64,000 nt of DNA from Argyresthia goedartella (taxonomy: Eukaryota > Arthropoda > Insecta > Lepidoptera > Argyresthiidae), in assembly GCA_949825045.1 (NCBI GenBank), contig OX463824.1:26630001-26694000 (forward strand), in the 5' to 3' direction. Positions 1-10,929 of this stretch are shown in pieces (within the stretch, counting starts at the first letter, position 1; every line of letters starts with the position of its first letter). The position numbers and the translations under genes were made by a program. The notes under the pieces were generated by a model. The model did no database searches and was not told the origin of the DNA. It saw only the letters and a program-made list of their open reading frames with translations.

Positions 1-215
1 TCATTTTGTAATTATTTATACCTGTTTATTAAATTATATTGTAATATTTGAATTAGTTAAGCATAAGCAATTTTTAAAAGAAATCTAAAAATCAATCTGT
101 GGTAGTTTCTACGCCCTTCTTCTCCAACAGTGGTCCAATGTAGAGAAGTGGCAAAAAAGTATATGTAAATATCTACAGTTATAAAGAGATTTGGAATTTG
201 GAATTTATTAAAACA
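1..215 (+). repeat. 3' end of CR1-like non-LTR family N1 (fragment)
   Basis: This is the 3' untranslated end of a non-LTR retrotransposon family that recurs at 4856-5128, 12200-12520, 28480-28612, 34130-34800 and 57235-58560. Shared marks are 'TTTCTACGCCCTTCTTCTCC', 'GTGGTCCAATGTAGAGAAG' and an end in 'TAAATATCTACAGT..TAAAGA' followed by TTGGAATTT repeats. The copy is cut by the left edge of the window or 5'-truncated. Other copies carry the last residues of the reverse transcriptase ORF upstream of this block, which sets the orientation. Confidence 0.75.
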
Positions 216-339
216 AATAACCCGACTGCATTTTCAATCTTTCGGTTTCTTTTTTATTTATGAAACCCGTTATTTTGATACCCCACTGGATGGGTTTTAA
301 AAAAATAATTCAGACATATAATATGTCGCAAAAATAGGC

Positions 340-872
340 CTTTTTAGGGTTCCGTAGAGAAACAAGAATAGTTTCGTCTAGTCTGTCTGTCTGTATGCAG
401 AAACTATTAGGCCTACACAGTTGGAACTTGGTATGTAGATGTATTCTGTATACCGCTTTACGATTTTAATACAAAAATTAAAATAATTAAATGGGGCTCC
501 CCATACAAGGAACTGAAACCAATATATTTTTTCATAAAACCTATATGTGTGGGGTGTTTGTAGATAGGTCTTTAAAAATGACGTCAAGGTTCCTGAAACC
601 AAACCTTAAAGTAAGACTTACCTTTTAAAGTAAGAGAGTGAAAAATCTACAAAAAATATATGCTATGTATACACACTTTCAACGAAAATTGGTTTATAAA
701 ATAAGCAGGTTTTAAGATATAAAACATTTTTAAAACCGCAAAGATAACTTTGTCATTAATACAAACACTATGAAGCACAAAGTTACAACACAAACATCCA
801 GTCACATAATTACTTGCTACAACAGAACCCTTCATGGGCGAGTCCGACTCGCACTTGGTCACTTTTTTTTTT
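340..872 (-). repeat. Lepidopteran GGGTTCCG dispersed repeat, near-complete copy
   Basis: A roughly 530-bp interspersed repeat read in reverse. It opens with 'TTTTTAGGGTTCCGTAG' and a GTCTGTCTGTCTG stretch, and closes with 'ACCCTTCATGGGCGAGTC' and 'CGACTCGCACTTGGTCAC'. I recognise this as one of the commonest dispersed repeats of moth and butterfly genomes. It has no coding capacity. Related copies are at 1528-1720, 2121-2478, 4195-4852, 14255-14906, 28088-28140 and 33770-34036. Confidence 0.8.
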
Positions 873-1527
873 TACTTTTGACGTACCCAGTGTCACTCTC
901 ATTGTTGAGACAAATCTAACGACTACTCTCAAGCTAAAACCAATCAAGTCGTTAAGGCTACAGAGCGTACCAAAGAAATGTACATACATACCTACACTCG
1001 AATAACATAACCCTCCTTCTGTCGCAATCGGGTTATAATGTGGTCACCTCAACGTTAAGGTTGGATTATTCTAGAAAGAATATGCTTTTGGGGTTATAAG
1101 TTCTGTGGGTGTGTGTGTGTATGTACGTCTGTTACTATTTGCCTGGAGAACTATTGGACTGATTTGGATGCGGTTTTTTGCATTAAACGGCTATAATTTC
1201 AAAGCCGATTCTTAAATATGTTTTACGGTTCTAGATCACCAGGGGGCGCTGCAGCAGTCAGAATGGTTGATCCATGAGGGCTTCATATATATTTCACTTG
1301 TAATTAGTTTATTTGTAACCAGCCTGGGTACTTAAACTTAAACCGTGGACATAAATCTGACGATGACTTTTCCTTCTTACTGTTCATAAAAACAAACATA
1401 ACCTAACAAAACCAACTCAAAGCGTCATGCCTTTTTCCATACCAAGTGGTAGAGACATAATATATTTATCAAGTTTAATAGTTTGAGACCTGAAAACATA
1501 AAAGGCCAGTCTTTTCGAAGTTTTTAG
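873..1527. other. No gene; low-complexity and arthropod-repeat motif
   Basis: No supported gene. A short GT run lies near 1110-1122. 'AACTATTGGACTGATTTGGA' near 1150 resembles the 'ACTGAACCGATTTGGATG' motif of a dispersed arthropod repeat family, and is a weak match only. Confidence 0.4.
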
Positions 1528-1720
1528 GGTTCCGTACCTCAAAAGGTAAAAAAGAAAGCCTATAGGATTAGTCGCGTACGTGTCCGTCCGTGCGTCTGTC
1601 ACGGGCACTTTTCCCAGGAACTATAAGAGATAAAGTCTTGAAATCTTCTGCAAAAATACTTCTCCTAATAACCGCAACATAATTCAAGTCTGATTTGAAA
1701 AATATTGCCTACAAAAAAGT
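1528..1720 (-). repeat. GGGTTCCG repeat, partial copy
   Basis: Begins 'TTTTTAGGGTTCCGTACC' and continues through 'GTGTCCGTCCGTGCGTCTGT' and 'AGGAACTATAAGAGA', matching one end of the GGGTTCCG family. The other end (the TCGGACTCGC side) is missing. Confidence 0.65.
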
Positions 1721-1867
1721 GGAGGGGGTAAAATAACAAAACGAAAAAAAAGAAACAGCATAATAGGTCACGTAGGGTATCGTTGATAAGGGCTGTTTAT
1801 AAACTTTTTATTTCTTTTTTATTTTAGTTTTGATAACTTTTTTTATTTTGATTAGAGGACAATCTTA

Positions 1868-2112
1868 CACAAATCGGACTAGGCCCATAGCAAGCTCAAC
1901 AAGGCTTATATTATGGGTACTAGACGACGATATATTGAATAGAGATACTTAAGAAATACATAGGAAACATCCAAGGCTAAGAAACAAATATTAATTCATT
2001 TCATTCATTCAGTTCATTACAAAATATTGCCCTTACCGGGATTCGAACCCCAGACTATATCTGCTTCGTAGGCAGGGTCACTAGCCGCTAGGGTAACCGT
2101 TCGTCAAACTTC
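1868..2112 (-). mobile_element. tRNA-derived SINE, family C
   Basis: Read on the minus strand this has a tRNA-like head with an A-box-like 'TAGCGGCTAGTGACC', then 'CTGCCTACGAAGC' and a B box 'GGTTCGAATCCC', so it could carry an internal RNA polymerase III promoter. The body contains 'CGTCTAGTACCCA', homologous to the bodies of SINE families A and C elsewhere in the window. A TTCATTCATT-like simple stretch interrupts head and body. A truncated plus-strand copy lies at 55035-55150. It is a pseudo-tRNA and not a functional tRNA gene. Confidence 0.75.
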
Positions 2113-2120
2113 AGAAATAA

Positions 2121-2478
2121 TGATAAAAAAACCGACCAAGTGCGAGTCGGACGCGCACGAAGGGTTCCGTACCGTAATCTATTAAAACGGCAAATAATCA
2201 CGTTTGCTGTATGGCAGCCTCCATTATTATTTTTTTTTGTTTTAATGTATTTATTTATTTTTAAAGTGAATATATGGGAGCCTCTTAAATATTTATTTTA
2301 TTCTGTTTTTAGTATTTTTTGTTATAGCGGCAACCGAAATACGTCATCTGTCAAAATTTCAACTGTCTAACTATCACGGTTCATGAGTGACACTGGACAC
2401 GGACGGACCGTCAGCGGAGGCTTAGTAATAGGGTCGCATTTGACACCCTTCAGGTACAGAACCCTAAAAAGTACAAAA
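2121..2478 (+). repeat. GGGTTCCG repeat, short complete form
   Basis: Starts 'AACCGACCAAGTGCGAGTC' and 'GCACGAAGGGTTCCGTACC'. Ends 'GGAGGCTTAGTAATAGGG' and 'CAGGTACAGAACCCTAAAAA'. The two ends are related in inverted sense through the GGGTTCCGTACC box, which suggests a non-autonomous DNA element. The internal open frames have no recognisable domain. Confidence 0.75.
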
Positions 2479-3894
2479 AAATACCATTCCACATTATCTC
2501 GGAAACAACAGTCTAAAATTCTAAAAAATACAGAATATAGAACGTATAAGCCAAAAATTATAGGAAAACCTACCCGACATTGCTAAGGTTTTACATCAAC
2601 AATTATCCCTTGCCTAGGGATATAAGTAGGTGAAGAACTCAACGGCAGCAACGGCGAGAACGCAGGATTCCGTACGGCAAAGCTGACGGAAGAGGCAAGT
2701 GATATTGAATGCCGTTAGGCGCAGGTAAAGTTTAACTTGAAAATCGGCAGTTCCTGTAAAAAAACCAGTTCTCCACGTATCGACTTGCTCGGTCTTGGGG
2801 GCCAAGTTGGGGATGTCGAGGGAGGGATGTAGATGCTGGGCTAGTCTGCGTTTCTCAACTGTGTCCCAGGCGATACAGCGCTGGTGGAGAGGTCACATCT
2901 TCCGTGCCATGCTGTAATAATCATCTGAAAAGAAATATGAAGAAAAGATGATGAGGCCAACGATATAAGGGACAGAGCGATGCGTCAGAATCCCTTTCCC
3001 TTTCTATGCGAAAAAAGGAGAAGGAGATTTTCGCATATTTCTGTCCTGTACTGACAATAACTATTACGTCACTTCCACTGTAAGTCCGTTGTCGCGCCTG
3101 TCAACTGTTTGAACCCGCGATTTTTGGCAATAAATTATAGTTTTTATTATTGTTTTAATATGCTCGTGGTCTATTTGACAAGTTATACGTGAAAATGAAA
3201 GCAAAAATAAAATTAAACCATGATTCCTATCGTGCTCATGTTCAGCCAGTTTATAAAAAAACTTCAGTTTACGGCTCAAATTGAGGTTATTTTAAAAGCA
3301 CGACTCGTCAACTGACCTCATTATTCGCGCCGACTTTGGTGTTTTATAGGCGACTGTAGACCATATTGTGTTGGGAGGTCGTTGATTTGTGCGAGTTTAG
3401 GGAGGACTTCATATATTGATACGACATGTTGTCTCGGTGATAGCTCTGCTCTGCTACTCAGGCCAACCGGGCAGGTACAAATATTTCCTGCGTACATACG
3501 TTAGCAACTACTCCCCCCGATTATTGTCTTCTAAGTCACTTGCGTGTCGGCCTTTGCGTACTAAAACGCTCTGTCTACTTACATGAACAGCACTTTATCT
3601 AAATTCACGCCTATTCCAGCCTGTCATATTGTAGGCATCGTTGGCAGTGTCGGCACGTTCCGAGTCACGCTGGCGGCTAATGAATCGCGCTTCACTCTGC
3701 TGTGGAGCGGGTGCGGTCCGGAATCTACCTAGGCCTACGCCTAGAATATGTCTTTCTGAAATATAATTAACTTTGTTACATTTAACCTATGACAACTTGT
3801 CTACCTTACAGTAGACCTAAAGATTTAGATTTAGACAAATCATACAATGTATAGTATAACTATAACGATTTGTTCAGTGCTACATTTCACCTAG
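2479..3894. other. No gene seen
   Basis: About 1.4 kb in which I find no conserved coding segment, convincing splice-site pair or recognised repeat. A GC-richer stretch at 3610-3730 is not obviously repeated in the window. Confidence 0.4.
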
Positions 3895-4029
3895 ACTGCG
3901 ATTTTTGTAAATAAACAACTGCCATTTTCCAGTACAAAAAGTATAATATAAATGTCAAAGTCAACGGTTTTGTTCTAGAACATGACAGTTGTTTGTTTAC
4001 ATTTCTGGCCTCAAATTAAAAATCGCAGT
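3895..4029. repeat. Short foldback element (MITE-like)
   Basis: The two ends are inverted copies: 'ACTGCGATTTTT' at 3895 and 'AAAAATCGCAGT' ending at 4029. A second pair lies inside, 'TGTAAATAAACAACTG' against 'CAGTTGTTTGTTTACA'. The whole is about 135 bp, could fold into one long hairpin, and has no coding capacity. Confidence 0.6.
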
Positions 4030-4194
4030 ATGATGACTACATTACTAAATACAATTAGAAGCGCTGTTAATTACATATGTTTTCAATTAGAAGTGCCTAT
4101 AGAAAGTGTTTACCTAATACTTACAGCAGAAGGCTGAGGAAACAGCACTCAACTAGCATACTTGTTACAATCTACCTGTTACAATACTTACTAC

Positions 4195-4852
4195 TTTTTT
4201 GGGTTCCGTACCCGAAGGGTGCCAAACGGGACCCTATTACTAAGCCTCCGCTCTCCGTCTGTCTGTCTGTCACCGGGCTCTACCGGATCAACCGAAATAG
4301 GTAGAGAGCAGAAATATTCACAGAGGGTGTATTTCTATATCCGCTGTAACAACAAATAATAAAACATGCTGGTTTTTAAGAATTAAAAGAAGTACCCATA
4401 CAAAAAAAATTGGTAAGGCCATTTTGTTAACCATTTTGTTTTATTTGTTTATCTGTGAAAACTGTACTCTCCCGATGTTATCGGAAAAGATCTTCAATTG
4501 CAGGTATTGAGTTTTGAGCTAGTTATTTGTTATTATACGGTTAATGATTACTCATCAAATTAAAATAAATAATATTAAGTTATTTTCATATTTGATTTTA
4601 TTTCTTACTCAATTATTATCCACTTCCGGTTTCAATGAGCAGTAAGTTTCGTTAACCTGCGTACATAGTTCAATACTTACATACTACATACACAAAACTC
4701 TTTTTCAATGTTCCGATGTACGGCGTTTTATGTATTCCTACCTAGTAAGTATTTAATATTTTATTATAAAAAATTAAAAAGGTATACTCTTTCAAAAGAC
4801 TATCGTTTTACGTTTTTCAGTGTACAATGGTATGGAACCCTTCATTCATAAA
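4195..4852 (-). repeat. GGGTTCCG repeat, long (about 660-bp) subfamily
   Basis: Opens 'GGGTTCCGTACCCGAAGGG' and 'GGGACCCTATTACTAAGCC', followed by TCTGTCTGTCTGTC. The next roughly 600 bp match 14255-14906 block by block, for example 'CACAGAGGGTGTATTTCTAT' against the equivalent in the second copy and 'GCAGGTATTGAGTTTTG' in both. The far end reads 'GGTATGGAACCCTTCATTC' and abuts an N1 retrotransposon end. Confidence 0.75.
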
Positions 4853-4855
4853 GCT

Positions 4856-5128
4856 TGTTATAGCGACTTTGACGAAAAAGGGATATTACAATGTTCAAGA
4901 TTACTGAAATGAAGGGTCATGGGGATTCATCTAGCTCAACACAGACCTTGCTGTTCTTAATAAAAAATAAAAGTAATTTTTAAAAGAGATCTAGAAATCA
5001 ATCTGTCTGAGTTTCTACGCCCTTCTTCTCCAACAGTGATCCAATGTAGAGAAGAGGCAAAAAATAAAGTTAGCTAAGTTTATGTAAATATCTACAGTAA
5101 TAAATAAATTTGACTTTGACTTTGAATT
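4856..5128 (+). repeat. N1 non-LTR retrotransposon, 3' end with ORF tail
   Basis: The first 70 bases, read in the plus strand, encode a degraded form of the last residues of a reverse transcriptase ORF (a KKGYYN-type ending, frame broken). The family 3' UTR follows ('TTTCTACGCCCTTCTTCTCC'), ending 'ATCTACAGTAATAAATAAA' and TTTGACTTTGACTTTGA repeats. It is a dead 5'-truncated copy. Confidence 0.7.
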
Positions 5129-5493
5129 TCCAGCCACAGCCCAGTGTTAGACGATTTTAGTTAGGCTATGGTTTATACGTAACTTATGACCCTCCGTTTC
5201 CCTTCAAATTCATGTGACGCCATCATCCAGTTGTCACTTACACTAGTGGACTAACGTATGTTTTTTTTTCTGGTGTTGATGACGTCACCCGAGCTAAGCT
5301 GGAAGCTGATCTGTAGACCATGGGATGATATGTAGTAAGTCAGTGATCCAAATTCTGAAGGCTAACTCTAAATTTATGCTTTGTGCAACAGACAACAACG
5401 CGGATGACAGATGATTCAGACGACGACAAAACGCACATAACCATTAGCCTTTTTTTTATATATATGTATGGTTGGCCAATTTAACAAAGAAAA
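5129..5493. other. No gene seen
   Basis: Unique-looking AT-rich sequence up to the target duplication of the solo LTR. No open frame or repeat could be supported. Confidence 0.4.
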
Positions 5494-5498
5494 TAACC

Positions 5499-6054
5499 TG
5501 TTTAATATTTATGCTTCGGAACGCACCTTTTTTCGTTGCGCGACTTGGACCGCGAGTGATCGGAACGGAACTAGCAGCTGTCACTTGTATAGAAACGTGA
5601 TGACGAGTTAGAGGTTACTTTTTTGCACATGGCATTCGGGCCTTGGCTGTATTTTTATTAGTAATAATTGTCTAACACAAGTGTCGGGCCTGGTCGGAGT
5701 GTTAATTTGTAATAATCATCACGGAACAATCGTCCAATCGTCAGGAAATAAGTAGATTCACGTCATCGGAGTGAGTGCTTCGTGTTGTGAAGGGACGAAG
5801 TGATTCGGGGATCAATTCGTCGCATTCGGACAGCGACCCTTCGTGTCGGCAAGCAACACGACGGCGACAGCATCGGGCTACGACGAGAGTAAGATTCGAC
5901 TCCTCTCCCCCCACCCTTGTGCTCCTCATCCCGTATTCCTGCCTCGAATTGAGCTTTCGAATTCCGGTCCACGGCGTCAAAGGTCAGTACTCCTGGTGAA
6001 AACCAACCCTACCAAGATTCGACGCCCTGTCGGTTAAGGCGTGGAATTTAATCA
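5499..6054. mobile_element. Solo LTR (family S), copy 1, 556 bp
   Basis: Starts TGTTTAATATTTATGC and ends in CA (the last four bases are ATCA, versus AACA in copy 2). It is flanked by a perfect 5-bp direct repeat TAACC at 5494-5498 and 6055-6059. The full length aligns with 38247-38773, for example 'ATTTATGCTTCGGAACGCAC', 'TTGAGCTTTCGAATTCCGG' and 'GGTTAAGGCGTGGAATTTA'. No internal retroviral-type region is present, so this is what remains after recombination between two LTRs. Family assignment is open: a 5-bp duplication fits BEL/Pao, Copia and some Ty3 elements. The overlapping open frames on both strands are chance frames in GC-rich LTR sequence. Confidence 0.85.
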
Positions 6055-6147
6055 TAACCTTAAAACGATGACGTATTACCTCCACTCCAAATTCACTCAC
6101 ACTAATCCGAGGTTTCTTAAAACAGCTCTTATATTGACTTAGAACGA

Positions 6148-6410
6148 CGACCCGAATGGCCGAGTCGACAGTGACCCTGCCTACGAAGCCGGTCCCGGGT
6201 TCCAGTCCCGGTGGGGGCAAATATTTGTTTGGTGAGAACGGATGTCTATACTCTCTAGTCATGGTTGTTTATCTATCCAAGTATAATATTTATCTATATG
6301 TCTGTATGTGTAACGTTGTCTAGTACCCAAGATACAGGGAATCCTAGTTTGGGGCTAGATCAATTTGTGTAAATAGTGTCCAAGGTATTAAGGTATTATT
6401 ATTATTATTA
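6148..6410 (+). mobile_element. tRNA-derived SINE, family A, copy 1
   Basis: The tRNA-like head has an A-box region 'TGGCCGAGTCGACAGTG' and a B-box region 'GGGTTCCAGTCCC' (one base off the usual GGTTCGAGTCCC). The body runs through 'ATGGTTGTTTATCTATCC' and 'GTTGTCTAGTACCCAAGATA' to 'GTGTCCAAGGTATTAAGG', with an ATT-repeat tail. Other copies: 12913-13124, 16630-16862 (minus), 24578-24801 (minus), 25316-25564 and 46152-46424. It depends on a LINE for mobility; the partner is not identified. Confidence 0.85.
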
Positions 6411-6543
6411 GAATGCCGTGTTCGAGGAATTATTGAATTCTTCCTCAAAGCGTCCTCGGATGAGGTATGAGTCGAGATCGACTGCAACTGCAAACGACGT
6501 GTCGCGTGAGCAAGTGACCAAGACAGCGAGCGTAGATAAGATG

Positions 6544-6752
6544 CTAGTGAGAGTGACAGCGAGCGTACTTACGACGCAAGTGAGCGTGACAGCAAGCGTA
6601 GTTGTGATTCAAGTAAGCGTGACTGCGAGCTTAGTTACGACGCCAGTGAGCGTGAAAGCGAACCTAGTTACGACGCAAGTGAGCGTGACAGCGAGCTTAG
6701 TAACGACGACAGTGAGCGTGACGCGAGCGTAGTTAGGACGCAAGTGAGCGTA
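6544..6752. repeat. 33-bp minisatellite, about six units
   Basis: Tandem units of about 33 bp built on 'AGTGAGCGTGACAGCGAGC' followed by TTAGTTACGACGCA. Because 33 is a multiple of three, two plus frames stay open. One reads as an 11-residue repeat of the type VSVTASLVTTQ. The other reads SERDSELSYDA and is broken by a 1-base loss near 6722. No start, domain or splice context supports a gene. Confidence 0.75.
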
Positions 6753-6829
6753 ATAGCAGTAGGTACCTACTATGCTCGCTGTATCGCTCACACACTCACG
6801 CGACACTTCCTTTGCAGTTGCGGTCAGCT

Positions 6830-7394
6830 ACGAACCTGCGACTGATAACATTTCTTGTCCGGCGGCCATAGGTTCTATTTTCATAATTCAGTCTCCACCA
6901 TTGCCAACTTAGCGATAAACTACTAATAAAAACATGCCAGCAGGGTTGGACGAACATCTGAACGCACCCTAGTGCACCTGCCCATTTGTTTGAGAAGGCG
7001 AATATAATGTTGACGTTCCAGAATATACGTTACTTACACGCATGCAGGTGAAACATAGCACTGGATTAGTTGGATTGGCGGGCGTACTAATTAACATTTT
7101 AGATAGTTTAGAATAGGTGCTGCCATTTAACTCTAGCGCTGAATTTGGCTAAATGAGAGAGGAGGGACATATTGAAATAATGACCGCGAAAGAGACGCAC
7201 TGCCAAGGTCGGCGCTAGAGTTTCGTGCCGCTACTTATACACACGCAATCCATCTCGTCACGCCTTTTCCAACCTGGGTTGGCAGTGCGTGATAGGAGGC
7301 TAGCCCTTCGCCATAGCTATGGGTAAACCAAGTTCTCCACGTGATGTTTTTAAAAATTTCAAATACCTCTCTTTCAAATATTTGCGTTGATTGG
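6830..7394. other. No gene; one short dispersed segment
   Basis: No gene supported. 'GACGCACTGCCAAGGTC' and 'GCTAGAGTTTCGTGCCGCTA' (about 7194-7236) recur at about 14160-14200, so this block belongs to an unnamed dispersed repeat. Confidence 0.4.
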
Positions 7395-7465
7395 CACAAT
7401 AGCGAAGAGGCATCTGCCCAGCAGTGGGTCGATGTAGGCTGAATATCATGATGATGATGATGATA
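7395..7465 (+). repeat. RTE-type non-LTR retrotransposon 3' terminus
   Basis: 'CTGCCCAGCAGTGGGTCGAT' and 'GTAGGCTGAATATCATGATG', ending in a GATGAT run, is the 3' tip typical of lepidopteran RTE-like elements as I remember them. The same tip occurs at 19553-19905 and 26435-26560. Confidence 0.7.
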
Positions 7466-8124
7466 ATCAATATATGCTCCTGGCTCTCACAAAGATACCT
7501 TCCAAAAGAACAGTGTTTTTATTCCATTGGCTCTTACAGAGAGACCTTCCATTTTTGTAGGTTTTAAATTCTAATACCAATTAATAAAAGATAAAATCGC
7601 GATTCAAACTTTTGTGAGCCTAAAGCAGCGCCAAAAATATTTTTGGGAGCCTAAGAGTAGGTTAAAACCAAGTTATGTACTTATATTTTGCTGTACAAAA
7701 TATAGTATATTGTTACCGCAACTTTGGTGAAATATCTGAATCGCGAACGTAACAATATTTCACTTTGACAGTCGAACAATACATCTCCCCCCTTGCTCTA
7801 TCGTTTATCTCAAACAGTACAAGTAGAAAATGTGCTTTGTCCAGCCTGGGGTCTTCTATCGGATTAATCCCATCCACCCCAGTGGCTCTACTCTGGCATC
7901 GGGGCAGTACCAAACGATTGTGCCAACGACCCCGCCGGGGTCTGGCGAATTGTTGTTATCTAGTCCGGTGACGCGTACACGCGTAACTTAGGGCATGTCA
8001 CAGATTAAGTGCCAACTACCCCGGCACCACCATTTACCCATGAAGATGACATATTTAAAGTACCTTATTTCTAGCTAATATATAGGTTATTGACTGATAT
8101 GAAAATTATCTACCTACTATATAT
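7466..8124. other. No gene seen
   Basis: The GC-rich segment 7780-8000 has short open frames on both strands but no recognised domain. The remainder is AT-rich and unassigned. Confidence 0.35.
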
Positions 8125-8545
8125 CTAATAAAAAAGACTAGGAACGCACTTCCTTGCAAAATAAGAGACAGTCCCACTCTTTTCTCTTTCAAAAACCGGG
8201 CACAAAAGAGTACTTCCTCTCTCATTCATGATAGTAGTACAACCGGTATGTTTATTATTACTATATGTACAGGTTTATGTATATATTGGTACTTATTTAA
8301 TAGATTGGTATATAGATATTTTATTTTACATATTTTATAGATATGTAATTAATAATTTATTATTTATTATAGATAAGTTATAAGATATTGTGCACTGCCT
8401 ACCCTTTCATGGTAACTTTTCCTATCATGCCTTGGTTTGCTGGAAGAAATCTATTTTTAGAGATAAGCACGCCTTTGCACAGATGTTTTCAATAAATGTA
8501 ACTTTTTATTTATTTTTGTGCAATAAAGAATTATGAATAATGACT
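8125..8545 (+). repeat. N2 non-LTR retrotransposon, 3' end (fragment 1)
   Basis: The start encodes the remnant of the C-terminal reverse transcriptase-ORF motif (RNALP-KIRDSPTLFSFKN). A 3' UTR follows, ending 'TTTGTGCAATAAAGAAT' with a polyadenylation-type AATAAA. The family motif, best seen at 35160-35690, is RAIRLWNALP..IRDSPTLFSFKNRLK. The four N2 pieces in the window are all 3' ends, as expected from abortive reverse transcription. Confidence 0.6.
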
Positions 8546-9299
8546 AGGTTTTTAAAATATTTAGTGCCTTTGAGCCTTGTGCCGTGATTATCAGAAGCTA
8601 TCTCCCCGGTGGATATGTCACTGAGTTTGATGGCGCTAATACTGAGCTATCTTTCCCGTTGGCCTCGGTTACAGGGTTTGATGGCTCAAATGTTTGGGCC
8701 TTCTCCAGTACCGTGTAGGCCCACCGGGGTGGATGGGAAGAAACCCTTCCAGCCGTGCTCAATGTATCAATGACACCTGGGACAAACGACCTTACGTGCC
8801 TTGCTGCGTCTGGCGCGACTTAGCCGTGGTCTGGTGTACAGCGACGATGGGTAGGCCAGTTGTTGTTCACGTATATTTCAGTGTCAATGAGGCCAATTCC
8901 AGAGGCAACTAACGGACGTTTTTGAATCGGTCAAGTCATTCAACAATCTAGCAATAGCAATAGCATTCATTACTCCTCAATATCCCTTCTATATTCTGCC
9001 ATTGTTGTATTTTTGTTTTAAGTGTTTATTAATGCATATTACTTCCTTCCCACATATTTACTAAACATTCCTTGTAATTTATTTATTTTATTAATTATTA
9101 TGACTTTGTCTTTTTATTTACGATAATGTATTTGGATTTAATAAAAAGTATTTTATTAACACCCACCCTTATATTATTATCCCCTATTTGATAAGGTACC
9201 GACAGAATACCAGCGTTGCAGGACCTGTAGGCCCTGTGACACATGCTGAGTCGGAACCTATTCGCTGCTTCGACACACACTTCACGACGTCAACGTGGC
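8546..9299. other. No gene; GC-rich unassigned block
   Basis: At 8590-8700 two adjacent segments share the frame 'AGCTATCT..CCCG..GG' and 'TTTGATGGC', an imperfect direct repeat of about 55-60 bp. The GC-rich stretch 8690-8900 resembles untranslated LINE sequence but matches nothing I can name. Confidence 0.35.
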
Positions 9300-9512
9300 C
9301 GCAAAATTTTATTTTGAGTAGTAAATGTAAATTTTACACATAATATGTCATACTTTTGTTGTGCGTGCTTTCATTCTCTTCTGTTTTATATGTTACTGTT
9401 AATATTGCCTTTAATTATATGTTTCTGTTCTTTAGTTTCTTTTTGTATGTAATGTTGTGTGTTTTGTACTCCGAATAAATTTATTTCTATTCTATTCTAT
9501 TCTATTCTAAAA
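9300..9512 (+). repeat. Probable non-LTR 3' end with (ATTCT)n tail
   Basis: AT-rich sequence ending 'CTCCGAATAAATTTATTTC' and then TATTC repeats (about 9484-9510). The AATAAATTTATT plus pentamer/hexamer tail resembles the 3' tip of the element at the right edge of the window (60889-60915, minus strand). No ORF remains. Confidence 0.5.
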
Positions 9513-10011
9513 TCACAAAAAAATATACCAGCTTCACCTGAGTCGTCTCACCGCAACAAAAAACGTGACACAAAAAACAGCAAAGGAAATACCACGTCTA
9601 TTTACCAGATATCTAGAGCTAGGCGTATTTCCCCCGCATACTACCTGTAAACTAGCAATCACTTACTAGCTTCCTGTACGTGGCCTGAAATCAGAACTAT
9701 TTAGGACTGGAGGCGCCTTTGGCATCAAATTCCCTACAAAAAAGTCGTTTCGAAAATTTAAGTAACGCACTTATAAAGCAACTTACCCACGCAAGCAAGC
9801 TATTTGTCTTCGCAACAAACGCAAACAATACAAGCAAGACTGGGCAACACAGTGCACACAAAACAAAAGTTACGTCACGTATTTTCGAAAGCTAAGATTA
9901 TGCGCCCATGTTTATTTTTTATTTATTTATTTGGAGGAAAACCAACAGCACATTAACAAAAGATAGGCACAATAATGTAACACAGTAGGTCAATTAAAGG
10001 ATTTCACGTGT

Positions 10012-10082
10012 AGATACAGAGTATAGATACAGAGTATAGATACAGAGTATAGATACAGAGTATAGATACAGAGTATAGATAC
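10012..10082. repeat. 13-bp minisatellite, about 5.5 units
   Basis: Near-perfect tandem units of GTATAGATACAGA. The surrounding kilobase (9513-10011, 10083-10750) has no supported gene. Confidence 0.85.
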
Positions 10083-10750
10083 ATAAAGAGTTTGAACTGG
10101 ACAGGATACAATACAACACAATAGATACAAAGACTAGGCAGCAATAAAAAAGATAAAGAAAGGAAAAAAAATAAAAATTGAATAAGACATTTTCTAAATA
10201 ATTAACTAGCTACTAGGAATGTTGCCGCCATGTTGAGCCATATGATGCTGCCTAAAGAACCTTTTTCTTCAGTATAGGGGTGATCACACGGAGTCTCTGT
10301 TCTAAAAATCCTTGGTCCTAAAGTACATAAAGATTCCCTTTAAATGCGGTGGGGAGTAAAGGGTGACGGAATATTTCGCGAAGCCTCTGAGACATCCATT
10401 AGGAGTAAGTGCGATGTCTAACCCTGGTTTATAACCGCTGTCGGTAGCTATCACTATTGACAGATGAAGGCAAGAATACTGTTGTTTTCCACCCCCATAA
10501 AAGTTATATGAAGTAGCCAAAGTTGTTTACTCGCTTTCGAAATTGTCGTACTTAGTGCCAACAGTATCATAGTATGCTCATAATGAGTAAGTAAAGGAAG
10601 CCTTTGTTCGAATGATAAGTACCTATTCTGGCTCAAACAGCTAGGTTTGTCGAACGCTCATGCGTCGGGCGAGCGTGCGAGCGCGAGAGCTATGAAAAGA
10701 GAATGATACTCGTCAAAACTCGAATGAATGTACTTGAGCGGGCGAATTGG
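10083..10750. other. No gene seen
   Basis: AT-rich then mixed composition. The short minus-strand open frames at 10302-10636 have no recognisable features. Confidence 0.35.
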
Positions 10751-10755
10751 TAAAC

Positions 10756-10875
10756 TAGCACCCGGTGCCGACCCCGCGGGGGGTGACGCGGGAAAGTGGG
10801 GGACAGAGCTATGCGCTATACAAAGCTCTGTCCCTCACCTTTCGCGGCAAGCCTTCCCCCCCCCCCGCGCTGCTG
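10756..10875. repeat. GC-rich hairpin element
   Basis: Strongly GC-rich island in AT-rich surroundings. 'GGGACAGAGCT' (about 10800) and 'AGCTCTGTCCC' (about 10833) form an inverted pair around a short loop. The outer arms GCGGGAAAG and CTTTCGCGG, plus a C-homopolymer run, extend it. Composition resembles the GC foldbacks at 14080-14228 and 60717-60887. Confidence 0.5.
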
Positions 10876-10929
10876 GTCCTGCGCACTAGCTCTGCGCCCA
10901 AAAACTCGGCAATGTGCGCGTGTGGCGGG

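Noticed and set aside
5741..6037. Four overlapping open frames on both strands
   Set aside because: They lie inside the solo LTR (5499-6054), are not kept in the second copy at 38247-38773, and encode no domain.
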